DNA from: Spongospora subterranea f. sp. subterranea | Taxonomy: Eukaryota; Endomyxa: Phytomyxea; Phytomyxea; Plasmodiophorida | Assembly (NCBI GenBank): GCA_049724395.1 | Contig: JAUGWO010000136.1 | Location: forward strand, 217,823-281,822 | Direction of reading: 5' to 3' | DNA length: 64,000 nucleotides | Part shown: positions 1-11,000 of the stretch, in pieces | Layout: every line of letters begins with the position of its first letter | How positions within the stretch are numbered: the first letter of the stretch is position 1 | The notes under the pieces: model-generated | The model's input: the letters and a program-made list of their open reading frames with translations, nothing else | Database searches by the model: none | Told to the model about the DNA's origin: nothing | Made by a program: the position numbers and the translations under genes

Positions 1-3
1 ATA

Positions 4-662
4 ATGTATTTCCCTGTAGATGAGGACCATCGTCCTAGGGCGATGCGATCTGTGGCCTACACTTTGTCGAGACAGGCCAAATCGCAATGGAGACGGCTGG
101 GGTTGACACCGCTCCATTTGGCGTTGGCCACCTTGACCTGCCTCTTGTTTTTTTCTGGACTATGGATACTGTGGAGGCCCAATCCAAACAGATTGTCCTC
201 AATTCACGGTATTCAACTGCACCTTAATTGTATATGTGAGCCAACCAGAGATTTAGGTCCTTTGTCGAAAAATGAATTAGGACATGCGACATGGATGTTT
301 CTACATACAGCTGCTGCTCGATTTCCAGAAAATGCCACTCTTTCCCAAAAGAACGATTACACACAGTTAATGCATATTCTATCGCGAGTATACCCATGCC
401 ATGAATGTGCAATTCATTTTCAGGTAAACGCAACTCCAGACGATTCTTTAGTTTTTCCTAAGGAACGCCTACTCAGGAATTAATCGAAAAATCCCCTCCG
501 GATACAACAAGCGGCAGCGATTTTCGACTTTGGTTATGCAATGCTCATAACATGGTGAGAGAAAAATTAGGGCAGGTTAAATACGTTTGTCTAGAAGAAG
601 CCCTCGCTCTAGAATGGCCGGAAAAGCTTCGTGACGAAGATTGTAAATGTAAACCTTCATAA
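4..662 (+). CDS. Erv1/ALR-family FAD-linked thiol oxidase, membrane-anchored (Erv2-like)
   Basis: Oxidises protein dithiols to disulfides and passes electrons to oxygen or cytochrome c through FAD. Two exons are joined over a 53-nt GT-AG intron (424-476), which restores a complete Erv/ALR domain. Visible signatures are the FAD-contact TWMFLHTAAARFP, the active-site YPCHEC (Cys-X2-Cys), the distal WLCNAHNMV and a C-terminal CKC. A CIC pair near residue 77 could be a shuttle disulfide. A hydrophobic stretch near residues 37-57 looks like a signal anchor, so secretory-pathway (Erv2-type) placement is more likely than the mitochondrial intermembrane space. The ATG at position 4 is close to the window edge, so an upstream exon cannot be excluded. 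Confidence 0.88.
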
Positions 663-723
663 AGTAATTCCATTACTTAAAAAAATCTGTTGGCAGTCAT
701 TTATGAACAATGTTTGTCTTAAT

Positions 724-3357
724 TTATTGTTTTGTCTTTTTCTTGTGGCTTCTAGCCGAGGATGACTTATTATTCTCACGTTTTGATTTCCGGTGTTGCT
801 TGTTTCCTGACTGTTTTCGGTTTTGCCATTTATCTACCTTGGAGTTCTCTTTGGCAGCTTGTGAGGTTAACTCAAGCAGTTCAGCGAAATCAGCAGCATC
901 TACGAACCTACTAGTGGTCTGTTTCTTTGATGATTTTGTAGTTTGTGGTATTTCGTCGTCGTCCTCACCATCGGAGAGCATCCCGTCGTCACTGCAATCC
1001 ATCATTTCATCAGCCTCCAACACCGACCCGTCGCTATCTTCCTGATAATCCTCTTCATCTTCATCAATATCAACCGGACCATCAACCTTCGCCAGTTCAT
1101 TTTCAAACAGCTCGTCGGCAAATTGATCCACTTCAGCATCGTTGTCTTCATGTTGAATGTCAGAGTGGGAGTTAGGTGTAAGTTCACCTCTATCAATCCG
1201 CTGACGGAAGTATCGATGAATAAAGACCTCATCATCTCTGATGTTGCTTTCTTCTGCATTCCAAAATTTCTAAAAAAAAACAATGATTTAACCATAACGA
1301 AACGAAACGGTATACTAGGAGACCTCACCTCAGTATTGACAGGGGCAACCAGAAGTTTCGAAACCTTCGGGGCCAAATGAGAGACGGGCCCAGATTGCTT
1401 CTTAGGGTTTCGGTAAATGAACCGGTCCAAGAAGTGACTGAGAGAAAAGTCTTGAATAGGATTTCCTTGATAAGAGATAGGACTGGAAAGAAGCAACTGT
1501 TTTGAAAATTTCTCAACAGAAGGATGATGGTGATGGGACAGACGTATCAATTCCCAAAAACACGTTAAATTTGCATTCGAATACTGAGGATTTCTTTTCT
1601 TGGGATCATACTGCTGAGCCTTCAAATCGGCATCAGATGGACTATCATCCACACCATTGAACCGCTCCATTCCATCTTTGCCGGAAGCGGCCGGCTGACC
1701 GATCAGAACCCAAAGTCCAGAATGAACTTTGGCCACTTCGGAAAGAAGAAATAAGGCGCCGCATATGAAGCCCGGATGAAAGCATAAACACAGCTGTAAG
1801 AGACGCTTGGCGAAGGCAGCAATTCTAGGAAGACTGACGTCGTTCTTCATTGTCCTGAACAGTAAGTTGAGGTAAAGGGAATGCTTCGATGAATGTTGCA
1901 AATGGGGTGAGAGCATCGATTCGTAAAGGGTCGTATAGAATCTATCAGAAAGTGATTGGCGAGCATTCATGACTTGCGATAAAAGCATTAGCGCTTGAAT
2001 AGCAGCATTGAAGTTATTGGAACGAGCAAGTTTGAAAAGGCGGTCGGTCTGAGCATCATAGGCTTCCTCATTCATCAAGCTCAAGGCAAACGGAAAGCTT
2101 CGATTGAGTCCGGTTAATAAGGCAGAGAGAAGACGGGAATCCGTTTCCAAATCATGACGAGTAAATAAAGACAGATATAGATCGACCAGTTTCCTAGCAA
2201 GGGCGTTCTCGTAATGAGCAATCCGAATTTGACTCAACAATACAACAGCCTGGAACTGAGCACGAACGGTGATATTTGATCGGAACAAGAAACGTTCAAC
2301 TTCAGAAACCACAGCGCTCTTCATATTCGGATGAGTGTCAAATATGGCTGATATCAACCGATGTGCCCTTGAGCAAACCTATAAAACAGTTGGGACTGCA
2401 GGTCGACAAGAAAACCACAAAATGCAATACCTTGCGGGTAGGGTCCCCGATTTTGTTCACCAAAATAGATAGCAGGCGAACCTCTCCCTCAGGTCTAGCG
2501 CACAGCAACTCTTGGACAAGACCTAATGCTTTTATGCGAAACCACTCCACAGGATCTGAGCATGAAGTCTCGAGAATAGTGATTACTTCCGAATAAAAGG
2601 TCTTGACCTTGTCCTCATGAACTCTGTATACCATCCACATATCGCCTTCTTCCCTCGATAACCTGGGACTGATGATATTCCATTCTTGGGAATCCCAGGC
2701 ACGCAATCTGCGATTTTCGGGCAGCAAGCATCCGGCAAATACATCGCGCAACGCTTCTAAAGCAAGCCATGAGTGTTCCCTGCTTTTCTTGCGTGCAATT
2801 CCCAGCAAACGAGATATTGTAAAACCGGCCAAATGAACCGGCGACTCCTCTGTGGCAACGGCCAGAGCCGATATTTGATCCTCCATTGTACCTTTGGTCA
2901 ATAGTCCACGAAGAATTGAAGAATCGGCATCTTTCGACTTCTTCTTTTTGTTCTCGAATGCGACAACTGCGGCTTCATAAAGATGGGTTGCACGGTCCCT
3001 GCATACTTGATCTGGCTCCTCGTTCTGCTGGTAATCACCCGATTTATCCATAGCCAACTTTTGTAGTTTAGCGAAATCCTCATACCAGAAACCGTCAAGA
3101 TGTTCTGGCACAATCAGGTCATTCAAAGGTCTCGGGTTGGCAACTTTGGAGACTTTGCCATTGTCGAAGAACTTGACGTGCATGGCATTCTCTGAGGCGC
3201 CGTTTGGCGCAACCTTCGATTTTTTTGGATTTACCGTTGCTTTTGACGGGACATTTTTCAATTTGATTTGAGACGGAGTAGTGACTGAGGCTTTGGCTTT
3301 TCCCTTGCCGTTTTGTTTTTTTACCGCTTTGGAGGCGGGAGGCGTCGGTTTGACCAT
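724..3357 (-). CDS. Noc1/Mak21/CEBPZ ribosome-biogenesis protein (CBF domain)
   Basis: Nucleolar protein that, with Noc2, escorts pre-60S particles; the family is known from yeast Mak21 and human CEBPZ. Three exons are joined over introns 2379-2430 (52 nt) and 1270-1328 (59 nt), giving about 840 aa. The N terminus is Lys-rich. A helical-repeat region follows, then the CBF signature: YDPKKRNPQYSNANLTCFWE, a HHHHPSV run, and FSLSHFLDRFIYRNPKK. The third exon holds the family's VFIHRYF motif, an acidic stretch and a basic tail. I chose the ATG at 3357, which opens with MVKPTPP; the frame runs further upstream but without a better start. It is the mirror neighbour of the thiol oxidase, with the two genes converging 61 bp apart. 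Confidence 0.93.
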
Positions 3358-3557
3358 CGACAAGAAGCAATTGATGTAGGAATTGTACCTTTTACAGCTG
3401 ATAGGAATAGGCTCACGGGACTTGCGGATTGCGCGGCGGACTTTTCCACTCCTGGGCTCATGTGCGCAGCAGTTGCACAAACGAAATTTTTTACGTTCGC
3501 ATAGGTACGTATCGTTATAGGAAGATCATTTACTACCGTAAGTCGTTCATGCAATTT

Positions 3558-4820
3558 TCACGTCATGATGTTCTTGTTGTTATTAACATAGTCGCTGTTC
3601 ACTAACGGTTCTGTAACATCGATAGCTTTGGATGTATGATCCACAGTGATGGGTTCTTCGAGACTAACATTTCCTGCTTCTTGTCTGTGAACGTTACCGT
3701 CGCGGCTGACGTTTTCTAGCTGCATCTTTGCGGATGCGGCAAGCTTGTATATTGAGCTAAAGAATTTCTCGCCCCTTTCTCCCAGATCGGTTGCCAGCCG
3801 TTGAAAGCTTTCCGTTGCGCTTTCGAGTTCGCTTTCAAGGTGACTAACAGATGCGTCCGAAACTTGTTGCCAACTTCCCATGAGGAGTTCGAGTTTTGCA
3901 ATCCTGTCGTCTTTAATCCGGATTTTTTCATTCAAGCTCGATATGGTCACTATTAAAAATAGTCATTCTTGGATCAAACTGACAGTTACTCGGTTTCTAA
4001 CGTTGTAGCTCATCGTTCAAGAGTCGTGTCTTGGTATACGAATGTTGAGATTGTCGTACTACTTTCTTGGTCAGTGTATCACTGTAGCTAATCTCGTTGA
4101 AGCCTTACGGTCATGAGCATAGCTCTCCAGAAGCGATTGATTCAGATTTTGTAAAGCAACGATGGAGTCGAGAGCATGTCGAAGCTGAACAACAACGCCG
4201 TGAGTAATCGCAGAGTCAGAGAGGCTTTGTGCAATAGTCAATCCTTGTTCCTCCAGCTGATTCTAAAGGCAAAGGAAGAATATGCGATCTAATATCAATG
4301 TTATTAACGGTTGACTACCTTCAGTACGAGGTTTTCAGCTTTAATTTTTATCAAAAACCGGTTTTTCTCTTCAACGACACGTTCTAACGTTTTTTTGTCA
4401 GAATCTGTAACCAATGCTTGGTTATTTGCGTCCCCTAAAGCCCTTTGAACCTAACCCACATTTTGAAAATTCACTGCACCATACTTGCGATTGCAAACCT
4501 GAAGCTTCAAACGAATAATTTCTTGTCGAGACTCATCTAGATCAGCGGACTTCTTGCATTTCAGTTCCAAAATCTGTCTTTCAAGGTCTGCATAGTTCGT
4601 GACCATGAGCTGTCCTCGATTGCGTAACTTCTCATTGTTTTTCTTTTAGCACGATAGCCCGTGTTATTATCGCTATTGCGAGAGGTCGGGGGCATACCTC
4701 AAGCCGGATTATCTCATCGATCATGGCATGGATGATGGTCTGCAACTGATCAAGTGCGCATCTGTCCCCGGATCGTATTCCGTTCAAAACGGACTCTGTG
4801 AACAGCTTATCAAACTCCAT
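3558..4820 (-). CDS. coiled-coil protein of unknown function
   Basis: Six exons can be chained in frame through short introns of about 47-56 nt, all GT-AG. The product is about 300 aa, almost entirely heptad-like and rich in Leu, Glu, Lys and Gln, with blocks such as NQLEEQGLTIAQSLSD and LRHALDSIVALQNLNQSLLE. The last exon carries SSLNEKIRIKDDRIAKLE and then a polar tail. No catalytic motif, membrane segment or signal peptide is visible. I do not recognise the family. Centrosomal or ciliary scaffold proteins look like this, but so do many others. The start is the ATG at 4820, opening MEFDKLF. It lies 200 bp upstream of the Noc1 start on the same strand. Confidence 0.6.
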
Positions 4821-5217
4821 GAACGCGATCTGTTATGGACTTGATCAATGTATATTCCCGATATGGGATTATCAAGGTGTTATTCCCTGACGCTACTCTA
4901 TATCGTTTACACGTACGGTTGTAACATGATGCTACTCTATGGCATTACACACGAGGGTACATACATCACTGTCTGTTTACAGTGAACCAACATTGCGTTA
5001 CGCTCTGTACAATTAGAGTCCTGTGCGAATGAGATATTACGCTACAGTGTAGTCGCGACACAGATGGGCGACCGTCATTCCTTTTATACAACGTGATTGG
5101 GGCTAGTTGGCATTTGGATTATTGCGGTTGGATGTCCTGGCCAGTACTATTCCTTAGTAGCAACTGTCGTCCTCATTTTTGGCAGTGACTGATGAGACTA
5201 ATGCTCTTTCTCCTAGT
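4821..5217. other. intergenic, no gene seen
   Basis: About 400 bp between the start of the coiled-coil gene and the end of the GPI-type gene, both on the minus strand. No conserved open frame or repeat stands out. It probably holds the promoter of the coiled-coil gene and the 3' end of its neighbour. Confidence 0.5.
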
Positions 5218-6285
5218 TCAATAGAATACTGAAATATACACGAAAATGATCCAGTGAACACAGGGCAGCCAGATCATTGCAGATGCATTCGAATAGCCTT
5301 CAACCTGCTTCTTTGAGTCTTTGGCGATAATATCTCCAATATATCCGGTTGTGGGATTTTTGATAACAACATTCTCCATCGGGGGAACGACAATCTGGCT
5401 GTTCGATGTGGTATCTGCACTGTTGGTTTTGTTGGTAGGCAATGAATTATTGGAGCTGGGAACAACTACATTATCCATAGGTGCAGCCGGTGAAGGAATC
5501 TTCAGAGGGTCTCGATTCGGAGCTTTTTGAGCTTTGTTCCGATTCAATTCAGGTTTTGGAGTTGTTCTTGACTTCATTCGATCCGTCACCTTCGGGTTAG
5601 GGGATTTGGGCGCCACATTGTTGCATAGTCGGAAATTATCGAAACAGAATTCACCTGCATTGGCGGGGAACTCGAACGCAATCGCATGAATACCGAGCGA
5701 TGGATTGAATTTCGCTGTTTTCCATCGAGATAATGCAATAGTGAGAGTTTGACGCCCGCCATCATGTTTGAACACTGACGATAGCTGTATCCGGCTATCC
5801 TGGAATATGCCACGATCACATTCGTCAAAATTGCCACCAGATAGCATTATTGAGACATCACGTTTAACCGTCGCCTCCAGATCAAACTGGATATGCGAAA
5901 ATGACGAAAAACGTGTATATGCTTCGTTAGAGGACTCCACATTTCCACGCTCCGGATTAGGAACAATGCAATGTGGCTGGACAGCTGTCAATCAATGTTA
6001 TTGGAAATCTTTTCTAGTGAACGATACCTCAAACTCCATAAACCAATAGCTTGGCGATGATGCCGCCCGTACTAGAAGTTGCCCATTCTCCAGCTTGAAG
6101 GTACCATTGCGAGATATTGTGTCATCGTCCCCATACATTTCCCCAACGGTCGAGAACGACACCGGGTGGGATAACGCGTCGCGATTGAAATCGTTCAGCA
6201 TTAGTTCCTGATAGCATGTTTGCGCTGTCGACGGTCTAGGAAGGATCACCGTTGTCGACATGATAATCCACAAAGCCGGAACCAT
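5218..6285 (-). CDS. secreted, probably GPI-anchored surface protein
   Basis: Two exons join over a 51-nt GT-AG intron near 5970-6022, giving about 340 aa. An N-terminal signal peptide is clear (MVPALWIIMSTTVILP, likely cut after STAQ). The middle reads as one beta-rich domain with DDDTISRNGTF, a SYWFMEFE strand and a closing FCFDNFRLCNN. This order of strands resembles galactose-binding or CBM-like jelly rolls, but I cannot name the family. A Pro/Ser/Thr/Asn-rich spacer follows, then a small-residue site (SNASA) and a hydrophobic tail, as expected for GPI attachment. The likely place is the cell surface or wall, with carbohydrate binding as a guess. The ATG at 6285 begins the signal peptide. 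Confidence 0.7.
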
Positions 6286-7353
6286 AATGGGGGACTTAAT
6301 TTAAAAATGAGAGTCTGGTCACGATTCTGGACATCGACAGAGGCGCGAACACGACGGCAGATAGTTGATAGAGCTGGCCAGGACGTCACTGACTTTCCCC
6401 AAAGCTAAACTACATCTACACATTTCTAAAAATCCAGAATTCAGATGAAGCGCCCGTTCGCCAGATATCTTCACGTGTGTGTGGAGCACTCTGCCTTCTA
6501 GAACAATTTCATTCCTGCTCTGTAGGATCTATATTGCCCTTAAGGTCCCGGACCTCTTTCTGAATAGTGAGACGAATTACAGTCACGGAGTTAAATAGTG
6601 AGACGGCCAAAAAAGACACGTAACTCACTTCGACCAGACTCTAAATACTCCACAGATCTGAAGAACATAACGGTTGGGAATCCTTTTAGGGTACGTTTTC
6701 CTGGCACATCTGCGTTAACTATTGATCGTCGATGGACGCTTGGGATCTTTGCTGAGCAATTCTGTGGGATTCCCATGGTGCCTCATCCTCCCCTTCCGCA
6801 ATTAGCATTGTATAATGGTATTCGATGACATCTGACGACCTCTTCCGTGCGGTCGACGATTATCGAAGTTATCGCTTGCCCTCAATCAGTACTCAAAGTT
6901 TGATCCCGCGAACGGCTGTGTTTCCAAGAGTTTAAAACAAGAATTGATTCTCGTCGTTTGAAATTATTCGCGGCCCGACACTGTGCTTGAGTGCTGTGTT
7001 CTTCTTTGGTCGTCATCTCAGAGCGAGCACCCCCGCAGGCACTCACGAAAAATACAAGAACCAAGTGAAATCAAATTCGAGATTTTGTAGCACCTCCATG
7101 CGTCTATTATTGACCTATTTGAAGGTATACTGACTGAACCGGGACACATTCAATATCTGATTGCCCTGAAATATGGTTCACAACAGTTATGATATGAGTC
7201 AGCGAAAGGTGCTCTAAGAGTTGTAAAAATAAATACCTAAAACAGGTCGTTAGTAAATCAACAAAGCAAACAGGCAGGAATTTTCGTGTTCGGCGCATCG
7301 CAGTGCAACAGGTTGTTGGATTAGAAGTTGTGTATATTTGTGAAATGTAGAAT
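6286..7353. other. intergenic, no supported gene
   Basis: About 1.07 kb between two minus-strand genes. Only short open frames without recognisable motifs occur on either strand. No repeat or RNA gene is evident. It should include the promoter of the GPI-type gene and the 3' UTR of the channel gene. Confidence 0.5.
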
Positions 7354-9615
7354 CTAAACAGGATTTCTTATTGGCTGCCTTTCTATTTCAAGCTCTTTCG
7401 ATACAACCTCGCCGATCACATTATAATCCTTCTTCAACAACGTCAATAAAGGATAAGCTTTAACCACAGCGTTTTCAATTTCTTGATAAGTGATAGGATG
7501 TCCTGATTCCCATTTCGGAAGATACGCGGCCATTGCCTGCTTCGCGGCCTCACTCGCTGCAGAAGGATCTTGCGTCATTGAATTTCTGCTTAATGCCTCG
7601 TCAAGCAGCTGGATATCTTCCAGCACTAAGCGTTTCGCTCTCTCTCCACATTCTTTTTGAATGAAAAAATAGAAGCGAGCGGTGATGAATAACACTGGCA
7701 AGATGAACGCCGCAATGGTCGAAGACTTTTTCTCAACCAATACTCCGATCAAGGTCAACTGGGAGAATCCGAGAGCAAATACCAGACGCCCAAAGACTAA
7801 AGGAAACATTAATCCACCACCTTCAAAGTCGTGTGCCTTCACGTAGCAGAACAGGTACCGGTAAACAATGGAGCTGACCAAGCAGAATAATGCACAGAAT
7901 GGGACAATCAGAGGCGCGATTGGCATATAAATTATCCCAAGTGCAAATAGGAGTAATGATGATGGGTAATAATGATCGAATGCGAAACCACCAGGATCGG
8001 AAGCAATCCTGACGTCAGTTGCAGTTGTAGCGGATCGGATTTGAAACAATCCAGAGAGAAGACGAAACGGGATGAGCAATTCTAAAGGCACGTTCAGGAG
8101 ACTTTGGGTCATGATCATGATGATGAAGAAGCTAGATGCCTGAGGTAAAGACTCTGCTAGCTGCTTGAGAATATATCCTATAGTGATATCACTATAATTT
8201 CCTTGAAGCGCAGCAGTTGTCATTGTTGGTACCAAAAACACGTGAATGAACTGGAAATAATAAAAATCCCTGAATGTGTTCCGCTCAATATAGGATTCGG
8301 CAACGAATCCCTTGAAACGGGATAGTATTCGTAGAACCGGAGGAATCAGACTCATGACAATGATAACTGCTAAACTGGGAAGAAAGCCGGCAATAGCTGC
8401 CTTGAGGCTGGGGCTAAACTCCAGTAATGGATCAAGGGCTGGAATTACCTCGATTAGCAGTTCAAGCTTGGTGAAGGATGCTAGGAATGTGACTGGGGCA
8501 GTGTAGGAAACCAGGCATAAAAGGAAAGCCATCGTTGCCAGCGTTTGACGAAACCATCGCTGCTTTTGTGATAATCCGATATTGGGCCAAACAATATCAC
8601 GGGGCTCGGGAGCCGGCGATCCGCTCATTCCCATGGTTTGCGTTAACGGGATCTGAACTGCCATTGCAGCAGCATTGAACGTGTTAAATGTGACGAATCC
8701 TGATGGTAATGGTCGGAACTGTTGCTTTGACAGCTTCAATAGTTCATCGTTCAACTTTTCAAGCTCAGTTTTCAATCCTTTCAACTTGACCGACATGATA
8801 GGCCTGTCTTGATCCCTCTGCCTTTTACGCAATCGTTTTGAAATCGCTTGTTCGATTTTATAAATCAGCACTTCTCGCTTGGTATAGACATTCATCATCT
8901 CTCGGCTGTCCCTTAACAAAATGGAAGTTTTCACTTGATCGTCGCGAAATAAAGTTTCTAAGTAGGTGCTGAGGTCTTTGTTACTTGCGATATGGGAAGG
9001 AATATCCTGAAGCAATATAGACAGCTGTTCAATGCGCAGCATCGATTGCTTATTACTGAGGAAATATGTGTGTCTTAGTTCAACATATCTTGTGTACTCG
9101 GCTCGCAATAGCCACATGAGCAAAGCGCTGGTGAAGTACATGATAATGGCATGGATCCATAAAGAGCTGCTAGAATCAACTACATGACCAACTGTTAAAG
9201 TCATCATCTGAAACTTGATATCGAACACATCAGGTTCAGGACCGGCCATGATATGCACTGGGATGATGATCCCGCATGATACAATTGCCATGATTGCAAA
9301 GAATCGCAACCCCAGATAAAAAAATCTGACGAACATGGTGGCGTCTAGCCCAATGATACAAACAAGGTTATGATCATCCATCGTCATAAGAGATCGGATC
9401 CAGCTAAATCCAGTAACTCGAATTTCCGGTGGAGTAGACCTGATTTCATTGGACTTGGGACATTCGATTCGCGGTTGGTATATCCATTGATACCGCCGAG
9501 AGACCAATGTGAAGAGCACAAATATAGACAGCAACAGGAAGGAGTTGAGAGCAATTGCCGCGAAGAAAGCCCCCACACTACGATCCTCTATAGCCAAGGC
9601 CGATTTCTCGGACAT
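7354..9615 (-). CDS. CSC1/OSCA/TMEM63-family mechanosensitive or osmosensitive cation channel
   Basis: Single-exon gene of 753 aa, a typical length for the family (DUF221/RSN1_7TM). The order is canonical: an N-terminal membrane helix (residues about 12-38), two more helices near 105-190, a long cytosolic loop with many charged residues (about 200-350), a motif PRDIVWPNIG just before the channel block, and then about eight hydrophobic segments. The family forms osmotically or mechanically gated Ca2+-permeable channels, and some members scramble lipids. The conserved GGGLMFP stretch lies before the last helices. I chose the ATG at 9615 (MSEKSALAI); the frame continues 20 codons further up with no ATG. 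No intron is needed. Confidence 0.92.
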   Translation of the reverse strand: MSEKSALAIEDRSVGAFFAAIALNSFLLLSIFVLFTLVSRRYQWIYQPRIECPKSNEIRSTPPEIRVTGFSWIRSLMTMDDHNLVCIIGLDATMFVRFFYLGLRFFAIMAIVSCGIIIPVHIMAGPEPDVFDIKFQMMTLTVGHVVDSSSSLWIHAIIMYFTSALLMWLLRAEYTRYVELRHTYFLSNKQSMLRIEQLSILLQDIPSHIASNKDLSTYLETLFRDDQVKTSILLRDSREMMNVYTKREVLIYKIEQAISKRLRKRQRDQDRPIMSVKLKGLKTELEKLNDELLKLSKQQFRPLPSGFVTFNTFNAAAMAVQIPLTQTMGMSGSPAPEPRDIVWPNIGLSQKQRWFRQTLATMAFLLCLVSYTAPVTFLASFTKLELLIEVIPALDPLLEFSPSLKAAIAGFLPSLAVIIVMSLIPPVLRILSRFKGFVAESYIERNTFRDFYYFQFIHVFLVPTMTTAALQGNYSDITIGYILKQLAESLPQASSFFIIMIMTQSLLNVPLELLIPFRLLSGLFQIRSATTATDVRIASDPGGFAFDHYYPSSLLLFALGIIYMPIAPLIVPFCALFCLVSSIVYRYLFCYVKAHDFEGGGLMFPLVFGRLVFALGFSQLTLIGVLVEKKSSTIAAFILPVLFITARFYFFIQKECGERAKRLVLEDIQLLDEALSRNSMTQDPSAASEAAKQAMAAYLPKWESGHPITYQEIENAVVKAYPLLTLLKKDYNVIGEVVSKELEIERQPIRNPV

Positions 9616-10191
9616 GATACCTAAATGGCCTGACCTGAGTACGGAGGCATCTAAAAGAGACGACGTGACCTTCAAGTGCAGCTCGGAAGATGACTCATGG
9701 AGTCATGGCTTTTCACGCAGCTGTCAGCATCAGAGCTTGAATAATTTTCGCGTCTTATGAATACGATTCATGCCTAGCGAACCTAACCACCCCATTGGAG
9801 GCTTTGCTAAACAAAATTCTTGTTAAAAGCATCGATTAATGTTCAACTTTGAAGCGCCATTACATCTGAAACGACGCTTATATTTACGTTTTGGTTCAAA
9901 AGCATCTTGGCAACTGCCTTTGACGACCGAACTGTTCGTCGATCAGGATCACTGCCTGCAAGAATTAGATGCTCGGCTAGCTTGCAATCGTTCATTCGAG
10001 ATTTCTCGAAGTCCAGAAACTGTAAACAGTTGCGTCAATAGTGATAGCGGAGAGTGACTCAATCGATGGCCGAACCATCAGGTCACTCATGCGGCAAGTC
10101 TCATTTTGATTGCGATTTTCTTTTAGAAGAGATAACTCATTAGACACGAGATAACTCGTCGACCCCTCGATCCACTTAATATTAATTATAC
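9616..10191. other. intergenic between divergent genes
   Basis: About 575 bp between the channel gene (minus) and the small membrane-protein gene (plus), so it likely holds both promoters. An open frame at 9839-10057 has no family features and is probably chance. Confidence 0.5.
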
Positions 10192-10782
10192 ATGGAATCC
10201 TGCTCGATGAACCTCGGTCCCGCTCAAGTAAAGCAATTTGAAAACCCGGCTGTTCTTCGAAGAAGGAGAGTATTGAAATATCTTGAGACATGTTCTTATA
10301 TGGTGGCCATCATAGTATGCATGATTTCATTGAACTGGTTCATGGGATCTGTTGTAACCGGGGCTAACCGTTCCTGGAGTGCCGCAAACACACGCCGATT
10401 AGCTCGTGCATTCCGCTCATGGAGGTGGAAGACTTTCTACTTCTTGCCTGCAATATTGTTCGTGTGTAACCTGATACATAGACGATTCTTCAAGGGAGTT
10501 GTTATCCAGCTAATCAGCCTGGGTTCACGAGTTGGCATTATTGGCTGGGTTCTCAATCAATTCTACATGCTCACCTTTCTCATGTACCGTCTGCAACGGC
10601 GATCATCGGACCAGATTTGGTGCCAAGACGCCATCTCGCATCTCTTCTTGGCCGCAATCACCTTCACCTGCATTTTATCGATTGAAGGGCTCCATATCTT
10701 TTCCGTCATCGTGGGTCTAGTCGCAGACATCAGAAGGAAAAACAACTGGGCGTTGCCGACCAAGATGGTGAAGGCACTTTAA
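10192..10782 (+). CDS. multi-pass membrane protein, family not recognised
   Basis: Single exon from ATG to stop, 196 aa. After a charged N terminus (VLRRRRVLKYLE) there are four to five hydrophobic segments, at about residues 34-52, 84-98, 104-130 and 140-175, separated by Arg-rich loops. The tail ends KNNWALPTKMVKAL. The alternation of hydrophobic stretches and basic loops supports a real membrane protein. I see no catalytic motif. A distant resemblance to FIT/phosphatase-like lipid proteins was considered but lacks the required His motifs. It sits between divergent and co-directional housekeeping genes without obvious functional linkage. Confidence 0.6.
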   Translation: MESCSMNLGPAQVKQFENPAVLRRRRVLKYLETCSYMVAIIVCMISLNWFMGSVVTGANRSWSAANTRRLARAFRSWRWKTFYFLPAILFVCNLIHRRFFKGVVIQLISLGSRVGIIGWVLNQFYMLTFLMYRLQRRSSDQIWCQDAISHLFLAAITFTCILSIEGLHIFSVIVGLVADIRRKNNWALPTKMVKAL

Positions 10783-11000
10783 GAATACATGATCTCAGAT
10801 ATTCAATATCATCCTAAATAACATCGATTTTGAAATAGCGAGATATGTTTCGATACCTGACGATACAGGTGGACACTGATCACTGTAACGAAAGTGGTCA
10901 CGCCAACACGGCACGTAGCGTATCATGGTGACTGTGTAGTGTGCGTTTCTGGTAGATCAATCACACTTATCGTGATAAAGTCAGGTCGGGTGTGTGTGTG

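Noticed and set aside
724-1380. Plus-strand open frames over the 3' end of the Noc1 gene
   Set aside because: Low-complexity complements of the acidic, Lys-rich Noc1 tail; the minus strand has the conserved protein.
10192-10782. FIT-family lipid-droplet phosphatase
   Set aside because: Hydrophobic layout is similar, but the catalytic His motifs of FIT proteins are not present.
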